Below the pieces are notes generated by a model. It was given only the letters and a program-made list of their open reading frames with translations. It made no database searches and had not been told where the DNA came from. A program made the position numbers and the translations under genes. From Bacteroidota bacterium (GTDB lineage Bacteria > Pseudomonadota > Alphaproteobacteria > Puniceispirillales > Puniceispirillaceae), in assembly GCA_009936825.1 (NCBI GenBank), contig JAACDV010000202.1:1-5056 (forward strand): a DNA stretch of 5,056 bases, written 5' to 3'. Positions 1 through 5,056 of the stretch are shown here, one piece after another; the first letter of the stretch is position 1, and each line of letters opens with the position of its first letter.

Positions 1-8
1 CCCTGCGT

Positions 9-72
9 GAGTTTGACTGGCGCCAAATTAAGCCTGCGTCAAATTAAGCCTGCGCCGAATTTCGCCTGTCGG
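9..72. repeat. Short 16-bp tandem repeat across the dppC stop codon
   Basis: Two adjacent 16-bp units, AAATTAAGCCTGCGTC (25-40) and AAATTAAGCCTGCGCC (41-56), differ at one base. The next block on the right (57-72) matches the unit at 9 of its first 12 positions. The block on the left (9-24) matches at 9 of 16, so the array looks decayed on both sides. The dppC stop (TAA on the minus strand, 44-46) lies inside the 41-56 unit, so the repeat covers the last codons of dppC and the sequence just after it. Sixteen is not a multiple of three, so the downstream copy carries the same TAA in another frame. Slipped-strand duplication is the simplest explanation. No function is evident. Confidence 0.75.
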
Positions 73-892
73 TATTTTTCAAAAGACGCGGGTCCAGCGT
101 GTCGCGCCACCCGTCCCCCAGCAGGTTAAACCCAAAAGACAGAAACAGAATTGCAAAGCCTGAAAACACCGCCGGCCAAGGGTTCAGCAGCAGAAAATTT
201 CGTCCCTCTGACAGCATCAGCCCCAAAGAAGGGGTTGGCGGCTGCGAGCCTAGACCAAGGAAGGATAACGACGCCTCAACCAGAATGGCCGCGGATAAAA
301 GCAGGCTGGTCTGCACCAGGATTACCGAGGCCAGATTCGGCAGCAAATGCATGAAAACTATGCGCGCGTCTGATGCGCCGATGGCGTGCGCCCCCCTGAT
401 ATACTCGCTCTCACAGATGACCAGTGACGGCCCCCGCAATAAGCGGGCAAAAATGGGCACATAAACGACGGCAATGGCGATGGAGGCACTCAGCGCGTTA
501 GGTCCCAGAACCGCAATGATTCCAATCGCCAGAAGAATGATGGGAAAGGCAAAAAGAATATCCATCACCCGCATGATGATCCGGTCAAACCATCCGCGAT
601 AATACGCCGCCATCATGCCAAGAGTACCGCCAATCATAAGCGCCATAAGAACGGCAATACCGCAGGTGATAAGCGAGGTGCGATAGCCAAAGAGAATCCG
701 CGCAAAAACATCACGCCCCAGCTGATCGGTTCCCAGAAAATGAGCAAAGGATGGACCCTGCATCCGCGCCATAATCACTTGCTCAAAAGGATCGCCAGCG
801 ATAACCGGCGCAAACACTGCCAATGCCAGTTGAAGGATTACAAATATCAACGCAAATGACAGCAGCTTGTCGCCTTTGAGTGTCTCTATCAT
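44..892 (-). CDS. dppC: DppC-type ABC transporter permease
   Basis: This is the second membrane subunit of a peptide-type ABC importer. It pairs with DppB in the inner membrane to form the translocation path. The 282 residues are normal for the family. An N-terminal membrane segment (about 11-33) is followed by the DppC hallmark FLGTDQLGRDVFAR (52-65). Further hydrophobic segments lie near 72-96, 111-131, 134-150, 187-206 and 243-263. The cytoplasmic EAA loop that docks on the ATPases is at about 163-186, with G172 and the ending HLLPN (182-186). The C-terminus has the typical GDGWRDTLDPRL (259-270). The ATG start overlaps the dppB stop in an ATGA (889-892). No clear Shine-Dalgarno site lies upstream, so translation is probably coupled to dppB. 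The last codons fall in a 16-bp tandem repeat. The family is certain. The symbol denotes family type only, because the substrate is unknown. Confidence 0.95.
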   Translation of the reverse strand: MIETLKGDKLLSFALIFVILQLALAVFAPVIAGDPFEQVIMARMQGPSFAHFLGTDQLGRDVFARILFGYRTSLITCGIAVLMALMIGGTLGMMAAYYRGWFDRIIMRVMDILFAFPIILLAIGIIAVLGPNALSASIAIAVVYVPIFARLLRGPSLVICESEYIRGAHAIGASDARIVFMHLLPNLASVILVQTSLLLSAAILVEASLSFLGLGSQPPTPSLGLMLSEGRNFLLLNPWPAVFSGFAILFLSFGFNLLGDGWRDTLDPRLLKNTDRRNSAQA

Positions 893-1854
893 CGTTGAAC
901 AACACGGGGGTCAATAAGTGAGTAAAGAATATCCACGAGGAAATTCACAAATACGAAGCTGAAAGTAAGAACCAGAATTGCGCTTTGGATCAGGGGATAA
1001 TTGCGCTCGGAAATGGCACCTAGAACCAGCTGACCAAGCCCGGGAATGGCAAAAACCTGCTCGATAACAATGGCCCCACCCAGCAAATATCCGGTAGCAA
1101 ATCCAACCGATGTAATGAAGGGAATGAGCGCGTTTCTAAGCGCGTGCAAATAGACCACGCGCCACCGGCTGGCGCCTTTGGATTTTGCCGTACGAATATA
1201 ATCCTGACCCATCGCATCCAGCATGGCCGACCGCACAAGGCGCGACAGATTCGCAAGCATCGGCAGACTAAGTGCAAAAACAGGTAGGATCATCCTTTGC
1301 AGATTACCAATCGGATCCTCGCTGAAAGGAACATAGCCCAATGAAGCCGCGCCGGGCATAAAACGCGCCACCAGCAATAGCGATACAATACCCAGCCAGA
1401 ATGAGGGGATTGTAAGGCCAGCAATGGCGCCGATGCGAACCAGTATTTCGGCAGTTTTCCCGCGTGCTTCTGCCATGAAACACCCGATCGGAATGGCGCA
1501 TCCTGCCCCAACCAGAACAGACAGAAAGGTTAACTCTAAAGTCGGCCAGATATTGGCACCAATTTCTTCGGCAACGGGCCGACCTGTCCACAGCGACGTG
1601 CCAAGATCGCCGCGCAAAACGCCGCCAATCCAGCTAAAATATTGCGTCAATATTGGCTTGTCCAGACCGATCCGGCTCTCCAGTTCGGCAATGCGCTCAG
1701 GCGTAATTTCGGTATTGGCCCCCAGCATGATCGCAACGGCGTCTCCCGGGATCATGCGGATCATCATGAAAACAATGACAGATACACCGAACAGGACAAA
1801 AGCCAGATCAAGCAAGCGTCCGGCCAATAGCCGCATCGGCATCACCCGGTTCAT
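889..1854 (-). CDS. dppB: DppB-type ABC transporter permease
   Basis: This is the first membrane subunit of the importer and the partner of the downstream DppC. From the ATG at 1854 it has 321 residues, usual for DppB. An N-terminal membrane segment (about 12-34) leads into the family PGD (36-38). The periplasmic stretch follows, with GLDKPILTQYFSWIGGVLRG (63-82) and DLGTS (83-87). Membrane segments lie near 106-128, 138-163, 188-205, 243-264 and 290-313. The EAA docking loop is QDYIRTAKSKGASRWRVVYL (217-236) and continues to N241. The family motif IEQVFAIPGLGQL (264-276) and a C-terminal DPRV (315-318) complete it. A longer reading starts with TTG at 1860, but AGGAG at 1862-1866 lies only 1 base from that TTG and 7 bases from the ATG, so I chose the ATG. 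The gene follows the SBP gene after a terminator and overlaps dppC by 4 bases. Confidence 0.94.
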   Translation of the reverse strand: MNRVMPMRLLAGRLLDLAFVLFGVSVIVFMMIRMIPGDAVAIMLGANTEITPERIAELESRIGLDKPILTQYFSWIGGVLRGDLGTSLWTGRPVAEEIGANIWPTLELTFLSVLVGAGCAIPIGCFMAEARGKTAEILVRIGAIAGLTIPSFWLGIVSLLLVARFMPGAASLGYVPFSEDPIGNLQRMILPVFALSLPMLANLSRLVRSAMLDAMGQDYIRTAKSKGASRWRVVYLHALRNALIPFITSVGFATGYLLGGAIVIEQVFAIPGLGQLVLGAISERNYPLIQSAILVLTFSFVFVNFLVDILYSLIDPRVVQR

Positions 1855-1861
1855 TCGCAAA

Positions 1862-1866
1862 CTCCT
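1862..1866 (-). promoter_or_regulatory. Ribosome binding site deciding the dppB start
   Basis: The minus strand reads AGGAG here, followed by 7 bases (TTTGCGA) and then ATG at 1854. The in-frame TTG at 1860 sits only 1 base after the site, too close for initiation. The site therefore supports the ATG. Confidence 0.75.
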
Positions 1867-1929
1867 GATCGCTGAGAAAAATCTGGTTCGGCAGTGGTTT
1901 ATTTAGGAAATAACGAAAAACTTAAAGCT

Positions 1930-1963
1930 AAAAAAAGCGCACCCAGAATGCTCCGGATGCGCT
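1930..1963 (-). terminator. Rho-independent terminator after the SBP gene
   Basis: Read on the minus strand, AGCGCATCCGGA (1963-1952) pairs with TCTGGGTGCGCT (1947-1936) around the tetraloop GCAT. This gives a 12-bp stem with two G-U pairs in RNA. A run of T follows directly (1935-1930), with one more T at the stem base. The hairpin lies 13 bases after the SBP stop codon and about 75 bases before the dppB start. It should end most transcripts after the SBP, with read-through supplying the permease genes. This matches the common need for more binding protein than membrane subunits. Confidence 0.88.
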
Positions 1964-1976
1964 GATATTGAGATAT

Positions 1977-3476
1977 TTAGTTGCTTACTTCAACCGATTT
2001 CAGGCTAGACAAACGACGGTTAGGGTTGATTACGAACCCTGAAACATTGTCGCGGGTTGCCGTTGAAACCGCACCATAAGCGATATGCGCAATCGGTCCT
2101 TCACAAGCGACCTTACTCTGCACCGCGTCATAAGCCATTTTGCGCGCTGCGTTATCGCTGGATGTACGACCATCATCAAGCCAGCCATTAACCTGCTTGT
2201 CGTCGTATTTGAACACGTTCGTCGATCCACCGCTGTAGAATGTACGGTAAAAATAGCCGTCTGGATCAGTATTACCGCCATTGGCTGAGGCGAATGTGTC
2301 AAAGTTTGAATTGCGCCAATCTTGAACAAACTGGCCGATTTCCATGTTCAAAAGCTCAATCTCAAATCCAGCTGCTTTGGCTTGTTGCTGAACGACTTGT
2401 GAGATGTCTTTGATATCCTGACGCGGAAGAACGGTCATAGAGATTTTGATTGGCGTTTCAATTCCGGCTTTTGCCAACATGGCGGCCGCGTCAGCAGCAC
2501 TGCCTGAATAGCAATCAAAAGCCGATGGAGCCATCGCCCAATTCACCAGTGCCGGGCTTAGCGGGCCAGCAGGAACACCGTTACCATACAGCGCAGCAGC
2601 GATGATTTCATCACGATTTACCGCCATATTAAAGGCGCGGCGAACAACCGGATTATCCAGTGGCGGGCGTTGCACATTCATCCCGATCAGCGTGTAGGAC
2701 AGATCACGGGTTTCATGCACAGTTACCCCAGCAGCAGACTGCAACTGCAATGCTGTTGCCGGATCAACACCGGGCAACATGTGGTATTGGCCGGATGCGA
2801 GTCCAACCTGGCGGGTTGCCGCCTCAGGAACAATGTTGAATTTAACACCGTCAATTTTTGGCAGGCCGCTGGTACGATATCCGTCAAACGCGGTCAGGCT
2901 GATATAGCCGTTTGGAACCCACTCATTGAACTTGAAAGGGCCAGTTCCGACCGGCACTTTTTGCAGCGAATCTTTGTCCATCTCAACTTCTGCCGGAACG
3001 ATGGCAATGCCCGCAAGCGACGTCAGGATTGGTGCAAACGGTGCATCAAGCTTCAAAGCGATTGTCGAATCATTAACAATGTTGATTCCGGTAATTGGAG
3101 AAATCCGGCTAGCCAGCGGCGAGGCCATCTCTTCATTTTGAACCCGGCGCAGTGACGCAGCAACATCCTGCGCGGTCATTGCTGATCCGTCATGGAACGT
3201 AACGCCCTTAGCTAGCGAGAAGGTATAGGTAAGCCCGTCGGCCGAGATGTTCCACGATTCTGCCAGACTGGGCTGAACAGATAAATCTTCGGCGATTGTG
3301 GTCATGCCTTCATATATCGTGTCTCCAACGACCAGCACCGATGCAAAGGCTGTGATAAGATGCGGATCAAGACCCGCGGGCGATGAATCAACCGCTACTT
3401 CCAATGTGGCCGCATGCGCATTGGCAAACAGACAAGTGGACATAAGAAGACCGGCAGCAAGTGTTTTTGTTCGCAT
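1977..3476 (-). CDS. Periplasmic peptide-type solute-binding protein (SBP_bac_5 family)
   Basis: This secreted receptor captures the substrate in the periplasm and delivers it to the DppBC-type permeases. The 499 residues fit the family. The N-terminus is a Sec signal peptide: basic MRTK, a hydrophobic core, and probable cleavage after AHA (20-22) ahead of ATLEV. C15 in MSTC is a poor lipobox, so a soluble protein is likelier. The family signature runs over about 71-97, with LAESW (71-75), DGLTYTFSLAKGVTFHDG (80-97). GTGPFKFNEW (177-186) and DPDGYFY (404-410) are also typical. The start at 3476 is preceded by AAGGAGG at an ideal distance. A longer reading from 3554 would put 26 residues, with no secretion features, before the signal peptide, so I rejected it. 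A strong terminator follows the gene. The mature protein has only two cysteines (C322, C458). The substrate is unknown, so no symbol is given. Confidence 0.94.
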   Translation of the reverse strand: MRTKTLAAGLLMSTCLFANAHAATLEVAVDSSPAGLDPHLITAFASVLVVGDTIYEGMTTIAEDLSVQPSLAESWNISADGLTYTFSLAKGVTFHDGSAMTAQDVAASLRRVQNEEMASPLASRISPITGINIVNDSTIALKLDAPFAPILTSLAGIAIVPAEVEMDKDSLQKVPVGTGPFKFNEWVPNGYISLTAFDGYRTSGLPKIDGVKFNIVPEAATRQVGLASGQYHMLPGVDPATALQLQSAAGVTVHETRDLSYTLIGMNVQRPPLDNPVVRRAFNMAVNRDEIIAAALYGNGVPAGPLSPALVNWAMAPSAFDCYSGSAADAAAMLAKAGIETPIKISMTVLPRQDIKDISQVVQQQAKAAGFEIELLNMEIGQFVQDWRNSNFDTFASANGGNTDPDGYFYRTFYSGGSTNVFKYDDKQVNGWLDDGRTSSDNAARKMAYDAVQSKVACEGPIAHIAYGAVSTATRDNVSGFVINPNRRLSSLKSVEVSN

Positions 3477-3480
3477 ATTT

Positions 3481-3487
3481 CCTCCTT
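3481..3487 (-). promoter_or_regulatory. Strong ribosome binding site of the SBP gene
   Basis: The minus strand reads AAGGAGG, then AAAT, then ATG at 3476. This near-perfect Shine-Dalgarno site fits high expression of the binding protein. It rules in 3476 as the start over the upstream in-frame ATG at 3554. Confidence 0.85.
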
Positions 3488-3503
3488 GTCGGCACTTTTT
3501 AGA

Positions 3504-3533
3504 CTTATACGATAATTCGCCCGTAAAGGTCAC
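3504..3533 (-). promoter_or_regulatory. Candidate sigma-70 promoter of the SBP gene
   Basis: On the minus strand GTGACC (3533-3528, 4 of 6 to the -35 consensus) and TATAAG (3509-3504, 5 of 6 to the -10) are 18 bases apart. Transcription would begin near 3497, leaving a short leader of about 20 bases before the start codon. An alternative -10, TATGAT (3565-3560), also 5 of 6, lacks a good -35 and would need an activator. The call rests on motif reading alone. Confidence 0.42.
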
Positions 3534-3564
3534 CGAACATATTTTTGAAGGCAAAGCGTATCAT

Positions 3565-3640
3565 AATACCAAAATAATCCAAGGGCATTTTTTCCTTGAT
3601 TTGGTTTTATTTTGGTATTCATCTTGCGAAAATAAAACCA
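3565..3640. promoter_or_regulatory. Candidate operator cluster: two overlapping perfect inverted repeats
   Basis: A word close to TGGTTTTATTTT occurs three times in the divergent control region. The first pair is AATACCAAAATAA (3565-3577) against TTATTTTGGTATT (3607-3619), a perfect 13-bp inverted repeat with arm centres 42 bp apart. Beyond this core the similarity extends through TTGG on each side with one base inserted. The second pair is TGGTTTTATTTT (3602-3613) against AAAATAAAACCA (3629-3640), a perfect 12-bp inverted repeat. The middle element is shared by both pairs. TTGGT also recurs about one helical turn apart inside the middle element (3601 and 3612). The cluster lies upstream of the SBP promoter candidate and overlaps the -35 to spacer part of the dppD promoter candidate. 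It probably binds a regulator of both arms. The regulator family cannot be told from the sequence. Confidence 0.6.
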
Positions 3641-3653
3641 TTTCAGATACTAT
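3624..3653 (+). promoter_or_regulatory. Candidate sigma-70 promoter of the dppD-dppF arm
   Basis: TTGCGA (3624-3629) and TACTAT (3648-3653) are 18 bases apart, and each matches the consensus at 4 of 6 positions. Transcription would begin near 3660, giving a leader of about 55 bases before dppD. The right arm of the second inverted repeat (3629-3640) falls between the two boxes, a position where a bound protein would block polymerase. Confidence 0.4.
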
Positions 3654-3668
3654 GGCATTCGCGTATCC

Positions 3669-3691
3669 TACCTAGCGTCTGTCTCTAGGTG
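3669..3691 (+). other. Small hairpin in the dppD leader
   Basis: ACCTAG (3670-3675) pairs with CTAGGT (3685-3690) around a 9-base loop, and a U-G pair at 3669/3691 is possible. If transcription starts near 3660, this hairpin lies near the 5' end of the dppD mRNA, where it could protect the message. It has no T run, so it is not a terminator. Chance is possible at this length. Confidence 0.3.
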
Positions 3692-3714
3692 AGCAGGGCG
3701 TTCCTCTGGAACCG

Positions 3715-4686
3715 GTGAAAGGCAATTTTGTGCAAGACGACGCGCTTTTGGTGGTAAAAGATCTTTATATCAATGTCGGTTCTACGCCGATAATAAAGGC
3801 GGTCTCGTTGGACATTATGCCGGGCGAGATGGTGGGGCTGGTGGGCGAGTCTGGATCGGGAAAATCGGTCACTGCGCTGTCGATCATGCGCCTGCTGGCT
3901 GAACCTGCGATGCAGATCACCGGCGGCAACATCCGTTTTGACGGCATTGACGTCTTCGCCCTTGATGAGGCTGCGCTGCGCCACCTGCGCGGTGAGAATA
4001 TTGCGATGATTTTTCAAGAGCCAATGACCTCGCTCAATCCGGTTTTTACCATCGGTCAGCAGATCAAGGAAATGATCCTGTTACACCGCGATGTGTCAAA
4101 CCGGCAGGCCAGTCAGATGGCCGAGGCTTTGCTTGCCCGTGTCGGTATTCCTGCACCGGCGGATGCGCTATCGCGGTATCCGCATCAATTATCCGGCGGG
4201 CAACGCCAGCGCGTGATGATCGCCATTGCACTGGCCTGTGAGCCGCGGTTGTTAATCGCTGATGAGCCAACGACAGCTCTCGATGTCACGGTGCAAGCGC
4301 AGATTCTGGGCCGGATTGATGATCTGCGGACTGAAACGGGAATGGCGGTGATGTTGATCACGCATGATCTGGGTGTGGTATCGCAGCATTGTGATAAAGT
4401 GGCGGTCATGTATTGCGGTCAGATTGTCGAATTCGCTGCCGCCGACGAGCTTTTTTTGAACCCGCAACATCGCTACACCGAAGCGTTGATGCGCACGATC
4501 CCCTCAAACAACACTCCGGGGGACCGGCTTCCGGCAATCAGTGGCACTGTGCCCGAACCTTTGATGCGTCCGCAAGGCTGTGCATTTCATCCGCGCTGCC
4601 CGGCGGCCACGCAGCAATGTCGCACCGATACGCCTCCGCTTGAAGGTAGCGATCATAAAACGGCCTGCTGGAACCCGGTTTCATGA
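3715..4686 (+). CDS. dppD: DppD-type ABC transporter ATPase
   Basis: This cytoplasmic ATPase subunit pairs with DppF and drives the DppBC-type permeases. From the GTG at 3715 it has 323 residues, normal for the family. All nucleotide-binding motifs are present: Walker A GESGSGKS (44-51), Q-loop Gln101 in FQEPMTSLNP, signature LSGGQRQR (159-166), Walker B LLIADE (179-184), D-loop ALD (188-190) and switch His217. The C-terminal peptide-transporter extension has four cysteines, C289, C295, C302 and C318. This matches the site reported to hold an iron-sulfur cluster in some family members. The start is uncertain. An in-frame GTG at 3730 has AAAGG 7 bases upstream and would give 318 residues, whereas the GTG at 3715 has only a weak GGA at 3708-3710. 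The gene is divergent from the SBP gene, and its stop overlaps the dppF start (ATGA). Confidence 0.94.
   Translation: MKGNFVQDDALLVVKDLYINVGSTPIIKAVSLDIMPGEMVGLVGESGSGKSVTALSIMRLLAEPAMQITGGNIRFDGIDVFALDEAALRHLRGENIAMIFQEPMTSLNPVFTIGQQIKEMILLHRDVSNRQASQMAEALLARVGIPAPADALSRYPHQLSGGQRQRVMIAIALACEPRLLIADEPTTALDVTVQAQILGRIDDLRTETGMAVMLITHDLGVVSQHCDKVAVMYCGQIVEFAAADELFLNPQHRYTEALMRTIPSNNTPGDRLPAISGTVPEPLMRPQGCAFHPRCPAATQQCRTDTPPLEGSDHKTACWNPVS
3718..3722 (+). promoter_or_regulatory. Possible ribosome binding site for an internal dppD start
   Basis: AAAGG here is followed by 7 bases and then GTG at 3730, in frame with dppD. This spacing is better than anything seen before the GTG at 3715. The true N-terminus may therefore be MQDDALLVVKDLY, which resembles the usual start of DppD proteins. 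Confidence 0.4.
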
Positions 4687-5056
4687 CCCTTCTTGATGTC
4701 AGACATATATCAAAGACCTTTGACGGCCAGAATGGTGCCAAGGTTCAGGCGGTTTCCGACGTTTCCTTTTCGATGAATGAGGGGGAGGTGCTAGGCGTTG
4801 TTGGCGAGTCCGGTTGCGGCAAATCCACCCTCGGTCAGACTATTTTGCGGCTGATCGAACCCGATTCCGGCGAGGTTGTTTTTCGGGGCATTGATCTGGC
4901 AAAGGCCAGCAAAACCCAGCTAAATCTTTGCCGCCGTGACATCCAGATTATTTTTCAGGACCCGTTTGGCTCGCTTAACCCGCGTCACAAGGTTGGCTAC
5001 ATCATTCGTGAGCCGTTGATCGTGCATCGCATCAATAACCGCGCCGAGCAGGAAGC
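4683..5056 (+). CDS. dppF: DppF-type ABC transporter ATPase, cut by the window edge
   Basis: This is the second ATPase of the importer and the partner of DppD. The first 124 codons and two bases of the next are present; the rest lies beyond the window. The visible part has Walker A GESGCGKST (41-49) and the Q-loop Gln92 in FQDPFGSLNPR (91-101). The form with Cys in the Walker A and FQDPFGSLNP, rather than FQEPMTSLNP, is typical of DppF/OppF and not DppD. The signature, Walker B and switch histidine are outside the window, so catalytic integrity cannot be judged. The ATG overlaps the dppD stop in an ATGA. The only ribosome-site hint is GGA at 4670-4672, so translation is probably coupled. The truncation is due to the window edge and does not indicate a broken gene. 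Confidence 0.93.
   Translation, partial: MTLLDVRHISKTFDGQNGAKVQAVSDVSFSMNEGEVLGVVGESGCGKSTLGQTILRLIEPDSGEVVFRGIDLAKASKTQLNLCRRDIQIIFQDPFGSLNPRHKVGYIIREPLIVHRINNRAEQE

Noticed and set aside
99..464. Open frame on the plus strand opposite dppC
   Set aside because: It is the antisense shadow of a well-supported gene, with a composition unlike a real protein and no ribosome site or family motif.
1424..1906. Open frame of 160 codons on the plus strand opposite dppB
   Set aside because: It lies antisense to a clear permease gene, is rich in Ser, Arg and Pro as expected of a shadow frame, and shows no recognisable motif.
1867..1929. Separate promoter for dppB-dppC in the gap after the terminator
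   Set aside because: The stretch is AT-rich, but the best -35/-10 pairs are weak and badly spaced (about 15 bases), so I cannot support one.
2670..3155. Open frame of 161 codons on the plus strand opposite the SBP gene
   Set aside because: It is an antisense shadow of the SBP coding sequence, with no family features.
3432..3434. Lipoprotein attachment at C15 of the SBP
   Set aside because: The residues before it, Met-Ser-Thr, do not fit a lipobox, which needs Leu, Val or Ile at -3 and a small residue at -1. A normal AHA cleavage site follows.
3477..3554. Extended SBP reading frame starting with ATG at 3554
   Set aside because: It would put 26 residues, including basic and polar stretches, before an obvious signal peptide, and the AAGGAGG site points to the start at 3476. 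The extension also covers the candidate promoter.
3580..3598. Hairpin CAAGG/CCTTG with a T run in its loop, read as a terminator
   Set aside because: The T run lies in the loop and not after the stem, the stem is 5 bp, and both candidate promoters fire away from it.
3298..3675. Open frame of 125 codons crossing the SBP start and the control region on the plus strand
   Set aside because: It overlaps the signal peptide in antisense and runs through AT-rich regulatory DNA. No ribosome site or motif supports it.
4668..4680. Similarity of CTGGAACCCGGT before dppF to CTGGAACCGGT before dppD
   Set aside because: The dppF copy is explained by the dppD codons for Trp-Asn-Pro-Val, and the match is short. 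Chance is enough.

Overview
This window holds most of one ABC importer of the dipeptide/oligopeptide (Dpp/Opp) superfamily, split into two divergent transcription units. On the minus strand, reading right to left, are a periplasmic solute-binding protein (SBP, 1977-3476), a DppB-type permease (889-1854) and a DppC-type permease (44-892). On the plus strand, reading right, are a DppD-type ATPase (3715-4686) and the first 124 codons of a DppF-type ATPase that runs off the window edge (4683-5056). Together they supply every subunit of a complete importer: one binding protein, two membrane subunits and two ATPases. The transported substrate cannot be read from the sequence. Peptides are the family default, but related systems carry glutathione, nickel, sugars or opines.

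The organism looks like a Gram-negative proteobacterium, most likely an alphaproteobacterium of moderate G+C. The reasons are a Sec signal peptide on a soluble, non-lipoprotein SBP (periplasm), the style of the permease and ATPase sequences, ATGA start/stop overlaps and strong AAGGAGG-type ribosome sites. The taxonomic placement is an inference and goes no further than that.

Layout: positions 1-72 hold a small 16-bp tandem repeat that spans the dppC stop codon. Positions 44-1854 are the two permeases, coupled by a 4-base ATGA overlap. Positions 1861-1976 are a gap with a strong rho-independent terminator just after the SBP gene, so the SBP should be made in excess of the permeases. Positions 1977-3476 are the SBP. 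Positions 3477-3714 are a 238-bp AT-rich divergent control region. Positions 3715-5056 are the two ATPases, again joined by an ATGA overlap.

The least explained part is the divergent control region. It carries three copies of a TGGTTTTATTTT-like word arranged as two overlapping perfect inverted repeats (13 bp and 12 bp) between plausible promoters for the two arms. This is a good candidate operator for an unidentified regulator that co-ordinates both arms. I see no new enzyme, mobile element, CRISPR array or RNA gene. The genes themselves are ordinary; the interest lies in how they are controlled.
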